A DNA stretch of 64,000 nucleotides from Streptococcus sp. VT 162 (GTDB lineage: Bacteria > Bacillota > Bacilli > Lactobacillales > Streptococcaceae): NCBI GenBank assembly GCA_000688775.2, contig CP007628.2:620001-684000 (forward strand), read 5' to 3'. Every line of letters begins with the position of its first letter. The first letter of the stretch is position 1. The position numbers and the translations under genes are program-made. Below are positions 9,702 through 18,603 of this stretch, in pieces. Below the pieces are notes generated by a model, which worked only from the letters and a program-made list of their open reading frames with translations, had not been told where the DNA came from and made no database searches.

Positions 9702-10169
9702 ATGGAACTTCCAATCACAATAAGGCAAGCTATCTTATCAGATTTAGAAGAAATGTTGGCGATTGAAGAAGCCAATCCTTCGTTAGAAGAGGTATTTAGC
9801 CGCCAATCTTTAGAAGAGAGTATCCGCAAGACTGCGGGTACCTTTCTTGTAGCTGGGGATGAAAATCAGCTCCTAGGCTATGTTTTAGGAGAAGCTCAGT
9901 ATCTTCATCCCAAATGGATAGAAATAAAATCATTGACTATTCATCCTGACCATTGGGGACAGGGACTGGGAACTCTTCTTCTTGCAGCCTTGAAACAGGT
10001 GACAGTCGAACTAAATCACCAAGGTGTTCTTTTGCAGAGTCCTGATGAACTACTATCATATTTTGAAATGAATGGCTTTGTTGAAGAAGAAGTGACAGAG
10101 AGTCATTTTGGCAGTGGTTCTGAATGGTATCTGATTTGGGAAAATCCTTTTTATCAGGAGGAAATATGA
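9702..10169 (+). CDS. GNAT family N-acetyltransferase
   Basis: 155-residue GCN5-related acyltransferase. It has the GNAT core: a first strand (ITIRQAI), the LTIHPDHWGQGLGTLLL acetyl-CoA pyrophosphate-binding motif (Q/R-x-x-G-x-G/A type) around residues 80-100, and a C-terminal strand. The substrate is unknown. Its stop overlaps the start of the next GNAT gene (ATGA at 10166-10169), so the pair is translationally coupled. The two proteins resemble each other at the N-terminus (I-R-Q-A, then E-E/E-L-E-N-x-S-L-E-E), which suggests an old tandem duplication. Confidence 0.85.
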   Translation: MELPITIRQAILSDLEEMLAIEEANPSLEEVFSRQSLEESIRKTAGTFLVAGDENQLLGYVLGEAQYLHPKWIEIKSLTIHPDHWGQGLGTLLLAALKQVTVELNHQGVLLQSPDELLSYFEMNGFVEEEVTESHFGSGSEWYLIWENPFYQEEI

Positions 10170-10669
10170 AAATCAGACAAGCAAGATTTTCGGATTTAGA
10201 TAGGATTATAGAGATAGAGCTAGAGAATTTTTCCCTTGAAGAAGCCATTCCTCGTTCGGTCTTTGAGGCCCATTTGCAGGAAATTCAGACCAGTTTTCTG
10301 GTAGCTGAAAAAGAGGGGCATATTCTTGGTTATATCGAAGGTCCAGTCGTCCCACACCGCCATCTAGATGATCAGTCCTTTACAGAAGAAATAAAAGACT
10401 ATAGCTATCAACCTGGAGGTTATATTTCTGTGACTTGCCTATCTATTGCCAAGGAAGCACAAGCTTTGGGAGTGGGGAAAAGACTATTAAAGGCTCTGAA
10501 AGAGGTCGCTTTAGAACATGAACGAGAGGGTATTAATCTGACGTGTCATGATTACCTTATCGCCTATTATGAAAAACATGGCTTTGTTAATGAAGGAATA
10601 TCTCAGTCAAGCTTTGCTGGGGAAACATGGTATGATATGGTCTGGCAGCCTGAAAATAAAGAAAACTAG
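10166..10669 (+). CDS. GNAT family N-acetyltransferase, coupled to the gene before
   Basis: 167-residue GNAT enzyme with the LSIAKEAQALGVGKRLL cofactor-binding motif around residue 100. The start is the ATG at 10166, which overlaps the preceding stop (ATGA) and has AGGAGG at 10157-10162 in front of it; the longer reading frame from 10124 is not credible. Members with this shape are often annotated as arylalkylamine-type or RimI-like acetyltransferases, but the acceptor here is unknown. The gene closes the murC-side operon and is followed by a weak hairpin near 10667-10697. Confidence 0.85.
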   Translation: MKIRQARFSDLDRIIEIELENFSLEEAIPRSVFEAHLQEIQTSFLVAEKEGHILGYIEGPVVPHRHLDDQSFTEEIKDYSYQPGGYISVTCLSIAKEAQALGVGKRLLKALKEVALEHEREGINLTCHDYLIAYYEKHGFVNEGISQSSFAGETWYDMVWQPENKEN

Positions 10670-10749
10670 CTAGGGAATGCCCTAGTTGGTTGCTTTTCTG
10701 CGACTTTTAAGATATAATATTATGGATTGTCAACAAGGAGGTAATGCTT

Positions 10750-12495
10750 TTGACTGAAAAATCAAGAGAAGAAGAAAAATTAAGCTTTAAAGAGCAGATT
10801 CTACGTGATTTAGAAAGAGTAAAAGAACAAGATAGAAGAGAGAAAGAAGTAGAGATTCCAAATCTGACGGCTTCATCATCTCCAGCTAGTTCAGCAACTC
10901 CTTCAGATCTTGAACCAGAAACATCAACAGAAGAGTTGATGGCTGATTCCCTGTCTGTTGTCGATAAAATTCTAAAGAATGCACCAAGTGTTCCTCCACT
11001 TTCAAGTGCTAGAACTGATGAAACGGATGACCAAGAAGAGAAAGAGATTAGACAGCCAATCATCGACAAGATTGAAGTTGTAGAATCTGAAGAACCTCTA
11101 GTAGAGCCGATTCATCTGGCTGAAGAACCTGTAGTGGAAACTGTTCAACCTAAGGTAGAACCAGTTGAGCTTAAACCCGAAGAAAAAGAATTTAACGATA
11201 CTCCGACTAAGGTTGCCGTAACCTATAAAACAGAAGACAAGAAAGAGGAAATCACCCCAGGAATGCCTGAAAGAGTTGAGCCTGTTTCTACAGAATCTAG
11301 CAGTGGATTAGCTGATGCTCCACGTCGTAGTCGTCGTCAAGGTGCAACATCAACTAAGAAAAAGAAAAAATCAAAAGCTAAAGGTTTCCTAGTAACAGTT
11401 CTAGTTCTCCTAGCACTCGTTGCAGTTGGTGGTTACTTTGGTTATGGTTACGTTCAAGATTCCTTGAAACCTGTTGATGCGAGCTCTAAGGACTATGTAA
11501 CGGTTCAAATCCCAGACGGAGCAAACGTTCAAGAAATTGGAAGCACCTTGGAAAAATCTGGTCTGGTTAAACATGGACTTATCTTTAGCCTTTATGCTAA
11601 ATACTATAGCCATGCTAACTTGAAGTCAGGTTATTACAACTTGAAGAAGAGTATGAGTACGGATGAGTTGATTCAAGAATTGCAAAAAGGTGGGACTCCT
11701 GAAGCTCAGGCACCTGTTCTTGCAAACTTGACCATTCCAGAAGGCTATACATTAGAGCAAATCGCTCAAACAGTAGGACAACTTCAAGGTGAATTTAAAG
11801 AACCTCTTACTGCGGATGCTTTCTTGGCAAAAGCTCAAGATGAGACCTTTATCTCACAATTAGTAGCCAAGTATCCAAACCTACTTGGAAGTCTTCCAAC
11901 AAAAGACAGTAGCGTTCGTTATCGTCTTGAAGGCTACCTTTTCCCAGCGACCTATACGATCAAAGACAGTACAACTGTTGAAAGTTTGATTGATGAAATG
12001 GTAGCTGCTATGGATAAGGCTATGTCACCATATTACGCTACAATCAAAGAAAAGAATCTGACAGTTAATGAATTGCTCAGCATTGCTTCTCTTGTCGAAA
12101 AAGAAGGTGCTAAAACCGAAGACCGCAAGATGATCGCAGGTGTCTTCTATAACCGCTTGAATGCTGGTATGCCACTTCAAAGTAATATCGCTATCCTATA
12201 TGCTCAAGGAAAACTTGGTCAAAAGATTAGTTTAGCAGATGACGCTGGAATTGATACAACGATTGATTCACCATACAATGTTTACACACACCTTGGCCTC
12301 ATGCCTGGACCGGTTGATAGCCCAAGTTCGGATGCGATTGAAGCAAGTGTAAACCAGACAAAGAGTGAGTACTTGTACTTTGTAGCCAATGTTGAAGACG
12401 GTAAAGTATACTTTGCAACAACAAAAGAAGAACATGATCAAAACGTTGCAGAGCATATCAATAGCAAGTTACCTCAAGCAAGTAGTTCAAACTAA
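10750..12495 (+). CDS. mltG: endolytic murein transglycosylase MltG
   Basis: Membrane-anchored YceG/MltG-family lytic transglycosylase. It cuts nascent glycan strands and helps set peripheral wall growth. The first 210 residues are cytoplasmic, Glu/Pro-rich and probably disordered, as in streptococcal MltG. A Lys-rich stretch precedes one membrane helix (about 213-237). The extracellular part has a LysM-like subdomain and the catalytic region with LLSIASLVEKEG, where the conserved Glu lies. An ATG opens the frame at 10744 but lies only 2 nt from AAGGAGG (10735-10741); the TTG at 10750 has an 8-nt spacing and gives MTEKSREEEK, so TTG is preferred. A terminator overlaps the stop. Confidence 0.92.
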   Translation: MTEKSREEEKLSFKEQILRDLERVKEQDRREKEVEIPNLTASSSPASSATPSDLEPETSTEELMADSLSVVDKILKNAPSVPPLSSARTDETDDQEEKEIRQPIIDKIEVVESEEPLVEPIHLAEEPVVETVQPKVEPVELKPEEKEFNDTPTKVAVTYKTEDKKEEITPGMPERVEPVSTESSSGLADAPRRSRRQGATSTKKKKKSKAKGFLVTVLVLLALVAVGGYFGYGYVQDSLKPVDASSKDYVTVQIPDGANVQEIGSTLEKSGLVKHGLIFSLYAKYYSHANLKSGYYNLKKSMSTDELIQELQKGGTPEAQAPVLANLTIPEGYTLEQIAQTVGQLQGEFKEPLTADAFLAKAQDETFISQLVAKYPNLLGSLPTKDSSVRYRLEGYLFPATYTIKDSTTVESLIDEMVAAMDKAMSPYYATIKEKNLTVNELLSIASLVEKEGAKTEDRKMIAGVFYNRLNAGMPLQSNIAILYAQGKLGQKISLADDAGIDTTIDSPYNVYTHLGLMPGPVDSPSSDAIEASVNQTKSEYLYFVANVEDGKVYFATTKEEHDQNVAEHINSKLPQASSSN

Positions 12496-12526
12496 AATTA
12501 TGTGGTTTTCCACATAATTTTGTTTT
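12494..12526 (+). terminator. terminator after mltG
   Basis: Perfect 12-bp stem (12494-12505 with 12510-12521) with a TTTT loop. It begins inside the mltG stop codon and ends in a T-rich tail. Confidence 0.8.
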
Positions 12527-12557
12527 AAAAAAGTAAATAGAAAAGAAAGTTAAAAAA

Positions 12558-13040
12558 ATGGCAGAAAAAACTTACCCAATGACCCTTGAAGAAAAGGAAA
12601 AACTAGAAAAAGAATTAGAGGAGTTGAAACTCGTTCGACGTCCCGAAGTCGTAGAGCGTATCAAGATTGCTCGTTCCTATGGAGACCTTTCAGAAAATAG
12701 TGAGTATGAAGCAGCGAAAGATGAACAAGCTTTTGTTGAAGGACAAATTTCAAGTCTAGAAACAAAAATTCGCTATGCTGAAATTGTTAATAGCGATGCA
12801 GTTGCCCAAGATGAGGTAGCAATCGGTAAAACAGTAACAATCCAAGAAGTCGGTGAAGACGAAGAAGAGGTCTACATCATCGTCGGTTCTGCAGGTGCAG
12901 ATGCTTTTGCTGGTAAAGTATCAAATGAAAGTCCGATTGGCCATGCTCTAATTGGCAAGAAGACTGGCGATACTGCAACGATTGAAACACCAGTTGGAAG
13001 CTATGATGTCAAAATCTTAAAGGTTGAGAAAACGGCCTAA
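12558..13040 (+). CDS. greA: transcription elongation factor GreA
   Basis: 160-residue Gre factor. It enters the RNA polymerase secondary channel and stimulates cleavage of backtracked RNA. The N-terminal coiled coil is visible ([12 protein letters not shown] to about residue 75) with the acidic tip residues in the [18 protein letters not shown] segment. The C-terminal FKBP-like domain ends in [14 protein letters not shown] and the [15 protein letters not shown] strand. It follows mltG, as I recall the pneumococcal order, but is separated from it by a terminator, so it may have its own promoter or depend on readthrough. Confidence 0.97.
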   Translation: MAEKTYPMTLEEKEKLEKELEELKLVRRPEVVERIKIARSYGDLSENSEYEAAKDEQAFVEGQISSLETKIRYAEIVNSDAVAQDEVAIGKTVTIQEVGEDEEEVYIIVGSAGADAFAGKVSNESPIGHALIGKKTGDTATIETPVGSYDVKILKVEKTA

Positions 13041-13048
13041 ATAGGATG

Positions 13049-13097
13049 AAAAAGGAGTAGTGAAGGTTTTGCCTTGCTCAACTCCTTTTTGGTTTTT
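13049..13097 (+). terminator. terminator after greA
   Basis: AAAAAGGAGT at 13049-13058 pairs with ACTCCTTTTT at 13081-13090, with a smaller AAGG/CCTT hairpin inside. A second T run follows. Confidence 0.7.
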
Positions 13098-13116
13098 TGG
13101 ATAAAAAGGAGACTAT

Positions 13117-14481
13117 ATGAGTGAAAATAAGAAGAAAAACAAAATGGAGCGTGGTTTAACCAATCGCCATGTTCAGGTGATGGCCATTGCAGGAACAATC
13201 GGAACTGGACTTTTCCTAGGTGCTGGTCGCTCTATCAGCCTTACAGGACCTTCTATCATCCTGATTTACATGATTACAGGAGCCTTTATGTTTTTGATGA
13301 TGAGGGCTGTTGGAGAGATGCTGTATCAGGATCCAGAACAGCATACCTTTATCAACTTTATCACCCGTCATTTGGGTAAAGGCTGGGGATATTTCTCAGT
13401 TTGGTCTTATTGGCTGTCAGTTGTCTTTATCGGTATGGCAGAAATCACTGCCATCTCAGACTATGTCCGCTTCTGGTTCCCTACCTGGCCTAGCTGGATG
13501 ATTCAGCTTATCTTTTTAACGATTTTGGCTTTGGTCAATCTGATTGCGGTTAAGCTCTTTGGAGAAGTCGAGTTTTGGTTTGCTATGGTCAAGATTGTGG
13601 CGATTTTAGCCATGATTGCAACAGGAGTCTTTATGGTTTTGACAGGCTTTAAGACACCGCATGGTGTTGCAAGTTTGGCAAATATCAGCGACCAGTTCTC
13701 TCTTTTTCCAAACGGAGTTATGAACTTTGTCATGGCCTTTCAAATGGTATTTTTTGCCTATCTGATGATTGAGTTTATCGGGGTGACAACTTCTGAAACA
13801 AAGAACCCTCGTCAGGTCTTGCCCAAAGCTGTTAAGGAAATTCCTCTCAGAATTATCTTCTTCTACGGGGGAGCTCTCATTGCGATTATGGCCATTATTC
13901 CTTGGTCTTATCTTAATTCTTCAGATTCTCCATTTGTAACGGTCTTTGAACTGGCAGGGATCAAGTGGGCAGCGGCTCTAATCAACTTTGTTGTCTTGAC
14001 CTCAGCAGCGTCTGCTCTTAACTCAACTCTCTACTCAACAGGGAGACACTTATATCAGATTGCCCATGATTCGCCAAATCGTTTCTTAAAGGCCATTAAG
14101 GTCGATACCCTTTCTCGCCACAATGTTCCACAAAATGCCATCATCGCCTCAGCGATCTTGATTGCCCTCGCTGCCTTTATCAATGTGTTGCCAGGTGTTT
14201 CAGATGCCTTTGCTTTGATTACGGCATCCTCATCAGGTGTTTACATCGCGATTTATATCTTGATTATGGTGGCTCATCTCAAATACCGCAAGTCACAAGA
14301 CTTCATGGCTGATGGCTACCTCATGCCTCAGTATCGCTTGCTTAATCCCCTAACCATTCTCTTTTTTGTCTTTGTTTTTGTGACTCTCTTTTTGCAAGAG
14401 TCCACTTTCATGGGGGCAGTTGGTTCTGCTATCTGGATCTTTGTTTTTGGGATTTATAGTCAGTGGAAATTTAGAAAATAA
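13117..14481 (+). CDS. amino-acid permease, APC/AAT family
   Basis: 454-residue secondary transporter of the amino acid-polyamine-organocation superfamily, with about 12 membrane helices. The first helix carries the family signature (MAIAGTIGTGLFLGAG), whose unwound glycine-rich segment binds the substrate backbone. The second segment has the MMRAVGEMLYQDPEQHTF consensus of the AAT subfamily (CycA, AapA, YbxG type). These import neutral amino acids such as serine, alanine, glycine or threonine by proton symport; the specificity here cannot be decided. The gene stands alone between two terminators. I do not recall it next to greA in pneumococcus, so this may be a junction specific to this lineage. 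Confidence 0.88.
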   Translation: MSENKKKNKMERGLTNRHVQVMAIAGTIGTGLFLGAGRSISLTGPSIILIYMITGAFMFLMMRAVGEMLYQDPEQHTFINFITRHLGKGWGYFSVWSYWLSVVFIGMAEITAISDYVRFWFPTWPSWMIQLIFLTILALVNLIAVKLFGEVEFWFAMVKIVAILAMIATGVFMVLTGFKTPHGVASLANISDQFSLFPNGVMNFVMAFQMVFFAYLMIEFIGVTTSETKNPRQVLPKAVKEIPLRIIFFYGGALIAIMAIIPWSYLNSSDSPFVTVFELAGIKWAAALINFVVLTSAASALNSTLYSTGRHLYQIAHDSPNRFLKAIKVDTLSRHNVPQNAIIASAILIALAAFINVLPGVSDAFALITASSSGVYIAIYILIMVAHLKYRKSQDFMADGYLMPQYRLLNPLTILFFVFVFVTLFLQESTFMGAVGSAIWIFVFGIYSQWKFRK

Positions 14482-14487
14482 ATCATG

Positions 14488-14516
14488 AACTCATCAACTC
14501 TGTTTGGTGAGTTTTT
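14488..14516 (+). terminator. terminator after the permease
   Basis: AACTCATCAA at 14488-14497 pairs with TTGGTGAGTT at 14504-14513 (one G-T pair), followed by a T run. Confidence 0.7.
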
Positions 14517-14580
14517 CTAGTTTGACAGTCCATAGAAATAAGACTATAATCAAGCTGTAGTAGTTTATTAGGAGGTTTGG

Positions 14581-14991
14581 ATGCACGTTAGATTAGAAAA
14601 TAAGGAGTCGCATAAAGCGCAAGAAATAGGAGATTTGATTCGTGCTTATAATCGTTCCAAAAGAGAAGAGGCTGAAAGTGAGCCACTGAACCTTTATGTC
14701 GAAGATGAAAAGGGCAATCTCTTGGCGGGATTAGTAGCAGAGACTTTCGGAAACTGGCTGGAAATCGAATATTTGTTTGTAAAAGAGGAATTACGGGGAC
14801 AAGGAATTGGTTCAAAACTATTGGAGCGAGCAGAAAATGAAGCCAAGAATCGAAACTGTCGTTTTGCTTTCGTGAATACTTACCAGTTTCAAGCGCCAGA
14901 TTTTTATCTAAGTCATGGCTACAAGGAAGTCTTTACCTTGCAAGACTATCCCTACACAGGACAAAGATACTATTACCAAAAGGATTTGTGA
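14581..14991 (+). CDS. GNAT family N-acetyltransferase
   Basis: 136-residue GNAT protein with a clear motif A (YLFVKEELRGQGIGSKLL, about residues 62-80), where the RGQGIG turn binds the acetyl-CoA pyrophosphate. An AGGAGG ribosome-binding site lies 8 nt before the ATG. It is monocistronic, with a terminator on both sides. Acceptor unknown. Confidence 0.85.
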   Translation: MHVRLENKESHKAQEIGDLIRAYNRSKREEAESEPLNLYVEDEKGNLLAGLVAETFGNWLEIEYLFVKEELRGQGIGSKLLERAENEAKNRNCRFAFVNTYQFQAPDFYLSHGYKEVFTLQDYPYTGQRYYYQKDL

Positions 14992-15043
14992 TCTAGACTT
15001 CTTTCCTTTGAAGAGGAGCTTGTCTAAGTATCAAAAAAGAACG

Positions 15044-15082
15044 AATTCTCTTTATCATGTAAGATGATAGAGAGTTTTTTGT
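15044..15082 (+). terminator. terminator after the GNAT gene
   Basis: Imperfect 13-15 bp stem (15044-15058 with 15064-15076), then a T6 run. Confidence 0.65.
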
Positions 15083-15113
15083 TAATAAAATCTTACAAAA
15101 TGACATTTATATA

Positions 15114-15141
15114 TTGCATTAAGTTAGATATATGGTATAAT
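15114..15141 (+). promoter_or_regulatory. promoter of the XRE regulator
   Basis: TTGCAT (15114-15119), a 16-bp spacer and an extended -10 TGG-TATAAT (15133-15141). The AT-rich spacer contains ATATAT-like half sites that could be an autorepressor operator; this is speculative. Confidence 0.65.
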
Positions 15142-15188
15142 GTTTTTAAAAGAAGCGCAACTTTTTAAAAAATAGAAGGAGGAAACAA

Positions 15189-15398
15189 GTGGCTAAAAAT
15201 TTAAAATTAAAACTAGCTCGGGTGGAGCTTGATATGACACAGGGTGATTTGGCAGATGCTGTTGGTGTAACTAGGCAGACTATAGGCTTGATAGAAGCAG
15301 GGAAATACAATCCTAGTCTCTCCCTTTGCCAGTCCATTTGCAGATGCTTAGGAAAAACATTAGATCAATTATTTTGGGAGGAAGAAGATGAAAAATAG
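15189..15398 (+). CDS. small XRE/Cro-type HTH regulator, GTG start
   Basis: 69-residue single-domain helix-turn-helix protein. The HTH_3 fold covers almost all of it: KLARVELDMTQGDLAD, VGVTRQTIGLIEAGKYNPS (recognition helix), SLCQSICRCLGKTLDQLF. The start is GTG at 15189, 6 nt after AAGGAGG (15176-15182); there is no ATG in a better place. It overlaps the start of the next gene by 11 nt. Small regulators of this kind are commonly paired with a membrane protein gene and repress their own operon. The signal sensed is unknown. Confidence 0.88.
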   Translation: MAKNLKLKLARVELDMTQGDLADAVGVTRQTIGLIEAGKYNPSLSLCQSICRCLGKTLDQLFWEEEDEK

Positions 15399-15876
15399 AT
15401 TTTTTTATTATCAATTATTAGACGAAAGAGAAGAACAACTGATTAACAAAGCTGGGACAGAGTCTTTTAATGTGTTTATCGGGCTCATTCTGCTAAGTTA
15501 TTTGGTGGCTGTATTAGCACCTGCTCTTTTTAATTCTAATATTCTTCTGGTTACCCTTCTTTTAGGAATTTTCTTCTTTTTCAATCGTGCACGACAACTT
15601 GGAGTGACCTACTATAGTCGTTTTCATTTTACAATTATAGGGTGTTTGCTGGTAACTCTCGCTATTACGTCTCTCTTGATGTTGGAGAATTATCAATTCA
15701 ATATCGAAATTTATCAGCACAATCCTCTGAACGTTAAATATTTGTCTGCTTGGGTTATTACTTATCTGATTTACCTTCCTTGGGTTTTTATCGGCAATCT
15801 CGTCCTTAAAAGTTATGGCGAATGGGCCCAAAAAAAGTTTGAGCAAGATATGGATGAACTTGAGAATGGAGAATAG
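15388..15876 (+). CDS. integral membrane protein paired with the XRE regulator
   Basis: 162 residues with about four predicted membrane helices (approximately 26-45, 48-64, 76-98 and 117-140) and charged ends. The N-terminal tail (YQLLDEREEQLINKAG) and the Asp/Glu-rich C-terminus probably lie in the cytoplasm. It overlaps the XRE gene by 11 nt, so the two are translationally coupled. Proteins of this type, found with a short Cro-like repressor, are often listed under DUFs of unknown function. It may influence the repressor or be its only target; neither can be shown here. Confidence 0.75.
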   Translation: MKNRFFYYQLLDEREEQLINKAGTESFNVFIGLILLSYLVAVLAPALFNSNILLVTLLLGIFFFFNRARQLGVTYYSRFHFTIIGCLLVTLAITSLLMLENYQFNIEIYQHNPLNVKYLSAWVITYLIYLPWVFIGNLVLKSYGEWAQKKFEQDMDELENGE

Positions 15877-15992
15877 CTTGTTAGCTTTTTATCAATCTCA
15901 GTAAAATGTGTTATAATAGTACTAATTTATCGGATGGTGTGAAAGTGGTAGAATACGTTCATACCTTTGTAAAAAAGGAAGAAGGAAAACAG

Positions 15993-17453
15993 ATGTATCC
16001 AGATGATAGTTTGACATTGCACACGGACTTGTACCAGATTAACATGATGCAAGTTTACTTTGACCAAGGAATTCACAATAAGAAGGCGGTCTTTGAAGTT
16101 TATTTCCGTCAGCAACCGTTTAATAACGGCTATGCGGTTTTTGCTGGTTTGGAAAGAATTGTACATTATCTTGAAGACTTACGCTTTTCAGATAGCGATA
16201 TTGCCTACTTGGAGACGCTTGGGTATCATGGAGAATTCTTGGATTACCTACGAAATCTCAAGTTGGAGTTGACAGTCCGTTCTGCTCAGGAAGGGGACTT
16301 GGTTTTTGCCAATGAGCCGATTGTGCAGGTGGAAGGACCTCTTGCCCAATGTCAATTGGTCGAAACGGCTCTCTTAAACATCGTTAACTTTCAAACCTTG
16401 ATAGCGACCAAGGCAGCACGTATTCGTTCGGTCATTGAAGATGAACCCTTGATGGAATTCGGGACACGTCGTGCGCAAGAAATGGATGCGGCTATCTGGG
16501 GAACACGCGCAGCCGTGATTGGTGGAGCCAACGGAACTAGCAACGTGCGAGCAGGGAAGCTCTTTGGCATTCCTGTCTTGGGTACTCATGCCCATGCCTT
16601 GGTACAGGTTTATGGAAACGACTATGAGGCCTTCAAGGCTTATGCGTCAACCCATCGTGACTGTGTCTTTCTAGTAGATACATATGATACGCTTCGCATC
16701 GGTGTGCCAGCTGCTATTCAGGTAGCTCGTGAACTGGGAGACAAGATTAACTTTAAAGGTGTTCGTATCGACTCAGGGGATATTGCCTATATTTCCAAGA
16801 AAGTTCGCCAACAGTTAGATGAGGCTGGATATCCAGATGCCAAAATTTACGCTTCCAATGACCTCGATGAAAATACTATCCTCAACCTCAAGATGCAAAA
16901 AGCCAAGATTGATGTCTGGGGTGTGGGAACCAAGCTGATTACAGCCTATGATCAGCCAGCTCTTGGGGCGGTTTATAAGATTGTGGCTATCGAAGATGAG
17001 AATGGTCAGATGCGTAATACCATCAAACTGTCTAATAATGCGGAAAAAGTGTCTACGCCAGGTAAGAAACAGGTATGGCGCATTACCAGTCGTGAAAAAG
17101 GCAAGTCAGAAGGTGACTACATTACTTATGATGGTGTGGATGTGAGTGACATGACAGAAATCAAAATGTTCCATCCAACTTATACCTACATCAAAAAGAC
17201 CGTTCGAAACTTTGATGCGGTTCCTCTCTTGGTGGATATTTTCAAAGTAGGAACATTAGTTTACAACTTGCCTAGTTTGACGGAGATTCAGGCCTATGCT
17301 CGCAAAGAATTTGACAAGCTTTGGGATGAGTATAAACGGGTACTAAATCCACAGCACTATCCAGTAGATTTGGCGCGTGATATTTGGCAAGATAAGATGG
17401 ACTTGATTGACAAGATGCGCAAGGAAGCCCTTGGCGAAGGAGAAGAAGAATGA
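15993..17453 (+). CDS. pncB: nicotinate phosphoribosyltransferase
   Basis: 486-residue enzyme that makes nicotinate mononucleotide from nicotinate and PRPP with ATP, the entry step for salvaged niacin into NAD. Seen: the N-terminal [15 protein letters not shown] motif, [11 protein letters not shown], the [13 protein letters not shown] segment (nicotinate/PRPP site), the GTHAHALVQ motif with the phosphorylated-His-type region, and [14 protein letters not shown]. The start is the ATG at 15993 with a GAAGGA-type ribosome-binding site; the upstream in-frame ATG at 15906 overlaps the promoter region. The stop overlaps the start of nadE (ATGA), giving a two-gene NAD salvage operon. Confidence 0.95.
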   Translation: MYPDDSLTLHTDLYQINMMQVYFDQGIHNKKAVFEVYFRQQPFNNGYAVFAGLERIVHYLEDLRFSDSDIAYLETLGYHGEFLDYLRNLKLELTVRSAQEGDLVFANEPIVQVEGPLAQCQLVETALLNIVNFQTLIATKAARIRSVIEDEPLMEFGTRRAQEMDAAIWGTRAAVIGGANGTSNVRAGKLFGIPVLGTHAHALVQVYGNDYEAFKAYASTHRDCVFLVDTYDTLRIGVPAAIQVARELGDKINFKGVRIDSGDIAYISKKVRQQLDEAGYPDAKIYASNDLDENTILNLKMQKAKIDVWGVGTKLITAYDQPALGAVYKIVAIEDENGQMRNTIKLSNNAEKVSTPGKKQVWRITSREKGKSEGDYITYDGVDVSDMTEIKMFHPTYTYIKKTVRNFDAVPLLVDIFKVGTLVYNLPSLTEIQAYARKEFDKLWDEYKRVLNPQHYPVDLARDIWQDKMDLIDKMRKEALGEGEEE

Positions 17454-18274
17454 GTTTGCAAGAGACCATTATCCAGCAACTAGGTGTCAAGCCAGTGATT
17501 GACGCCCAGGAAGAAATTCGTCGTTCCATTGACTTCTTAAAAAAATACCTAAAAAAACATCCCTTCCTTAAAAGTTTTGTACTAGGAATTTCTGGTGGAC
17601 AGGACTCGACTTTAGCGGGGCGATTGGCGCAATTAGCTATGGAAGAAATGCGAGCAGAAACTGGAGATGACAGCTACAAATTTATCGCTGTTCGGCTCCC
17701 TTATGGAGTCCAAGCTGACGAAGAGGATGCTCAAAAAGCTCTTGCTTTCATCCAGCCAGATGTCAGTCTAGTTGTAAATATCAAGGAATCAGCTGATGCT
17801 ATGACAGCTGCAGTCGAAGCGACAGGAAGTCCTGTTTCAGACTTTAACAAGGGAAATATCAAGGCTCGTAGTCGTATGATTGCCCAATATGCCCTTGCGG
17901 GTGCCCATAGCGGAGCTGTCATTGGAACAGACCATGCTGCGGAAAATATCACAGGCTTTTTTACTAAGTTTGGTGACGGTGGTGCAGATATTCTCCCTCT
18001 TTACCGCCTCAATAAACGCCAAGGAAAGCAACTCTTGAAGGAACTTGGTGCAGACCCAGCTCTTTATGAAAAAATCCCAACAGCAGACCTGGAAGAAGAA
18101 AAACCTGGACTTGCTGACGAAGTCGCACTTGGAGTCACTTACAATGAAATTGATGACTATCTAGAAGGCAAAACCATCAGTCCAGAAGCTCAAGCGACTA
18201 TTGAAAACTGGTGGCATAAAGGCCAACACAAACGCCACCTACCAATCACCGTCTTTGATGACTTTTGGGAGTGA
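17450..18274 (+). CDS. nadE: ammonia-dependent NAD+ synthetase
   Basis: 274-residue NadE of the short, NH3-dependent type. It adenylates and amidates nicotinate adenine dinucleotide to NAD+. The N-type PP-loop is clear ([19 protein letters not shown], residues about 45-63), followed by the [23 protein letters not shown] motif, shown here only by position (about residues 162-184), that binds the second nucleotide. No glutaminase domain is present. It overlaps pncB by 4 nt. The stop lies inside a long hairpin that begins the intergenic repeat region. Confidence 0.96.
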   Translation: MSLQETIIQQLGVKPVIDAQEEIRRSIDFLKKYLKKHPFLKSFVLGISGGQDSTLAGRLAQLAMEEMRAETGDDSYKFIAVRLPYGVQADEEDAQKALAFIQPDVSLVVNIKESADAMTAAVEATGSPVSDFNKGNIKARSRMIAQYALAGAHSGAVIGTDHAAENITGFFTKFGDGGADILPLYRLNKRQGKQLLKELGADPALYEKIPTADLEEEKPGLADEVALGVTYNEIDDYLEGKTISPEAQATIENWWHKGQHKRHLPITVFDDFWE

Positions 18275-18308
18275 GACAGAAATCGGTAACTCGAAGAGTT
18301 CGATTTCG

Positions 18309-18389
18309 TTGTCTCACCCCCGCAACGATGACTAGGTTTGAAAAAGCTTTGTCTCACCCCCGCAACGATGACTAGGTTTGAAAAAGCTT
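18309..18389. repeat. tandem duplication A, period 40 bp
   Basis: Bases 18309-18349 are repeated exactly at 18349-18389 (41 bp match, offset 40). One of six such direct duplications in the window. Confidence 0.97.
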
Positions 18390-18463
18390 GGTAAAGCGCA
18401 TTTCAAACCAGACAGCGACTGCGTCAAGTAACTAGATGAAAAACTTTTTTTCTAGCTGTTACT

Positions 18464-18546
18464 GAGTATAGTCTTTTTACCCTGAGCCTAGAAATGAGAA
18501 AGCGAGTATAGTCTTTTTACCCTGAGCCTAGAAATGAGAAAGCGAG
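18464..18546. repeat. tandem duplication B, period 40 bp
   Basis: Bases 18464-18506 are repeated exactly at 18504-18546 (43 bp match, offset 40), 75 bp after duplication A. Confidence 0.97.
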
Positions 18547-18603
18547 GAAGGTCCGGGGAACCTTTTTAGCTTGAGCCTTAAGCTTAGAAAGCGAGGTAAC
18601 ATT

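Larger units (their letters stand above)
18270..18603. repeat. repeat-rich intergenic region between nadE and the GNAT gene
   Basis: About 330 bp without a gene. It holds, in order: a long imperfect hairpin (about 18270-18317, GTGAGACA pairing with TGTCTCAC, with an inner AACTC/GAGTT stem) that may terminate nadE; a 40-bp tandem duplication (18309-18389); a hairpin GTAACTAGA/TCTAG-TTAC around 18427-18462; a second 40-bp tandem duplication (18464-18546); and a third, degenerate copy of the GAGCC...AGAAAGCGAGG unit (about 18572-18596) that supplies the ribosome-binding site of the next gene. GTGAGACAGAAATCGG-type hairpins are, from memory, common dispersed intergenic sequences in mitis-group genomes. 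No RNA family or BOX element could be matched with confidence. Confidence 0.7.

Noticed and set aside
18390..18470. BOX element
   Set aside because: TTCAAACCA and GAGTATA recall the ends of BOX modules, but the boxA, boxB and boxC order and length do not fit.
18541..18603. T-box or other riboswitch before the GNAT gene at 18604
   Set aside because: No T-box consensus (AGGGTGGAACCGCG) or specifier stem is seen. The sequence is a repeat unit, and the gene is not of amino-acid metabolism.
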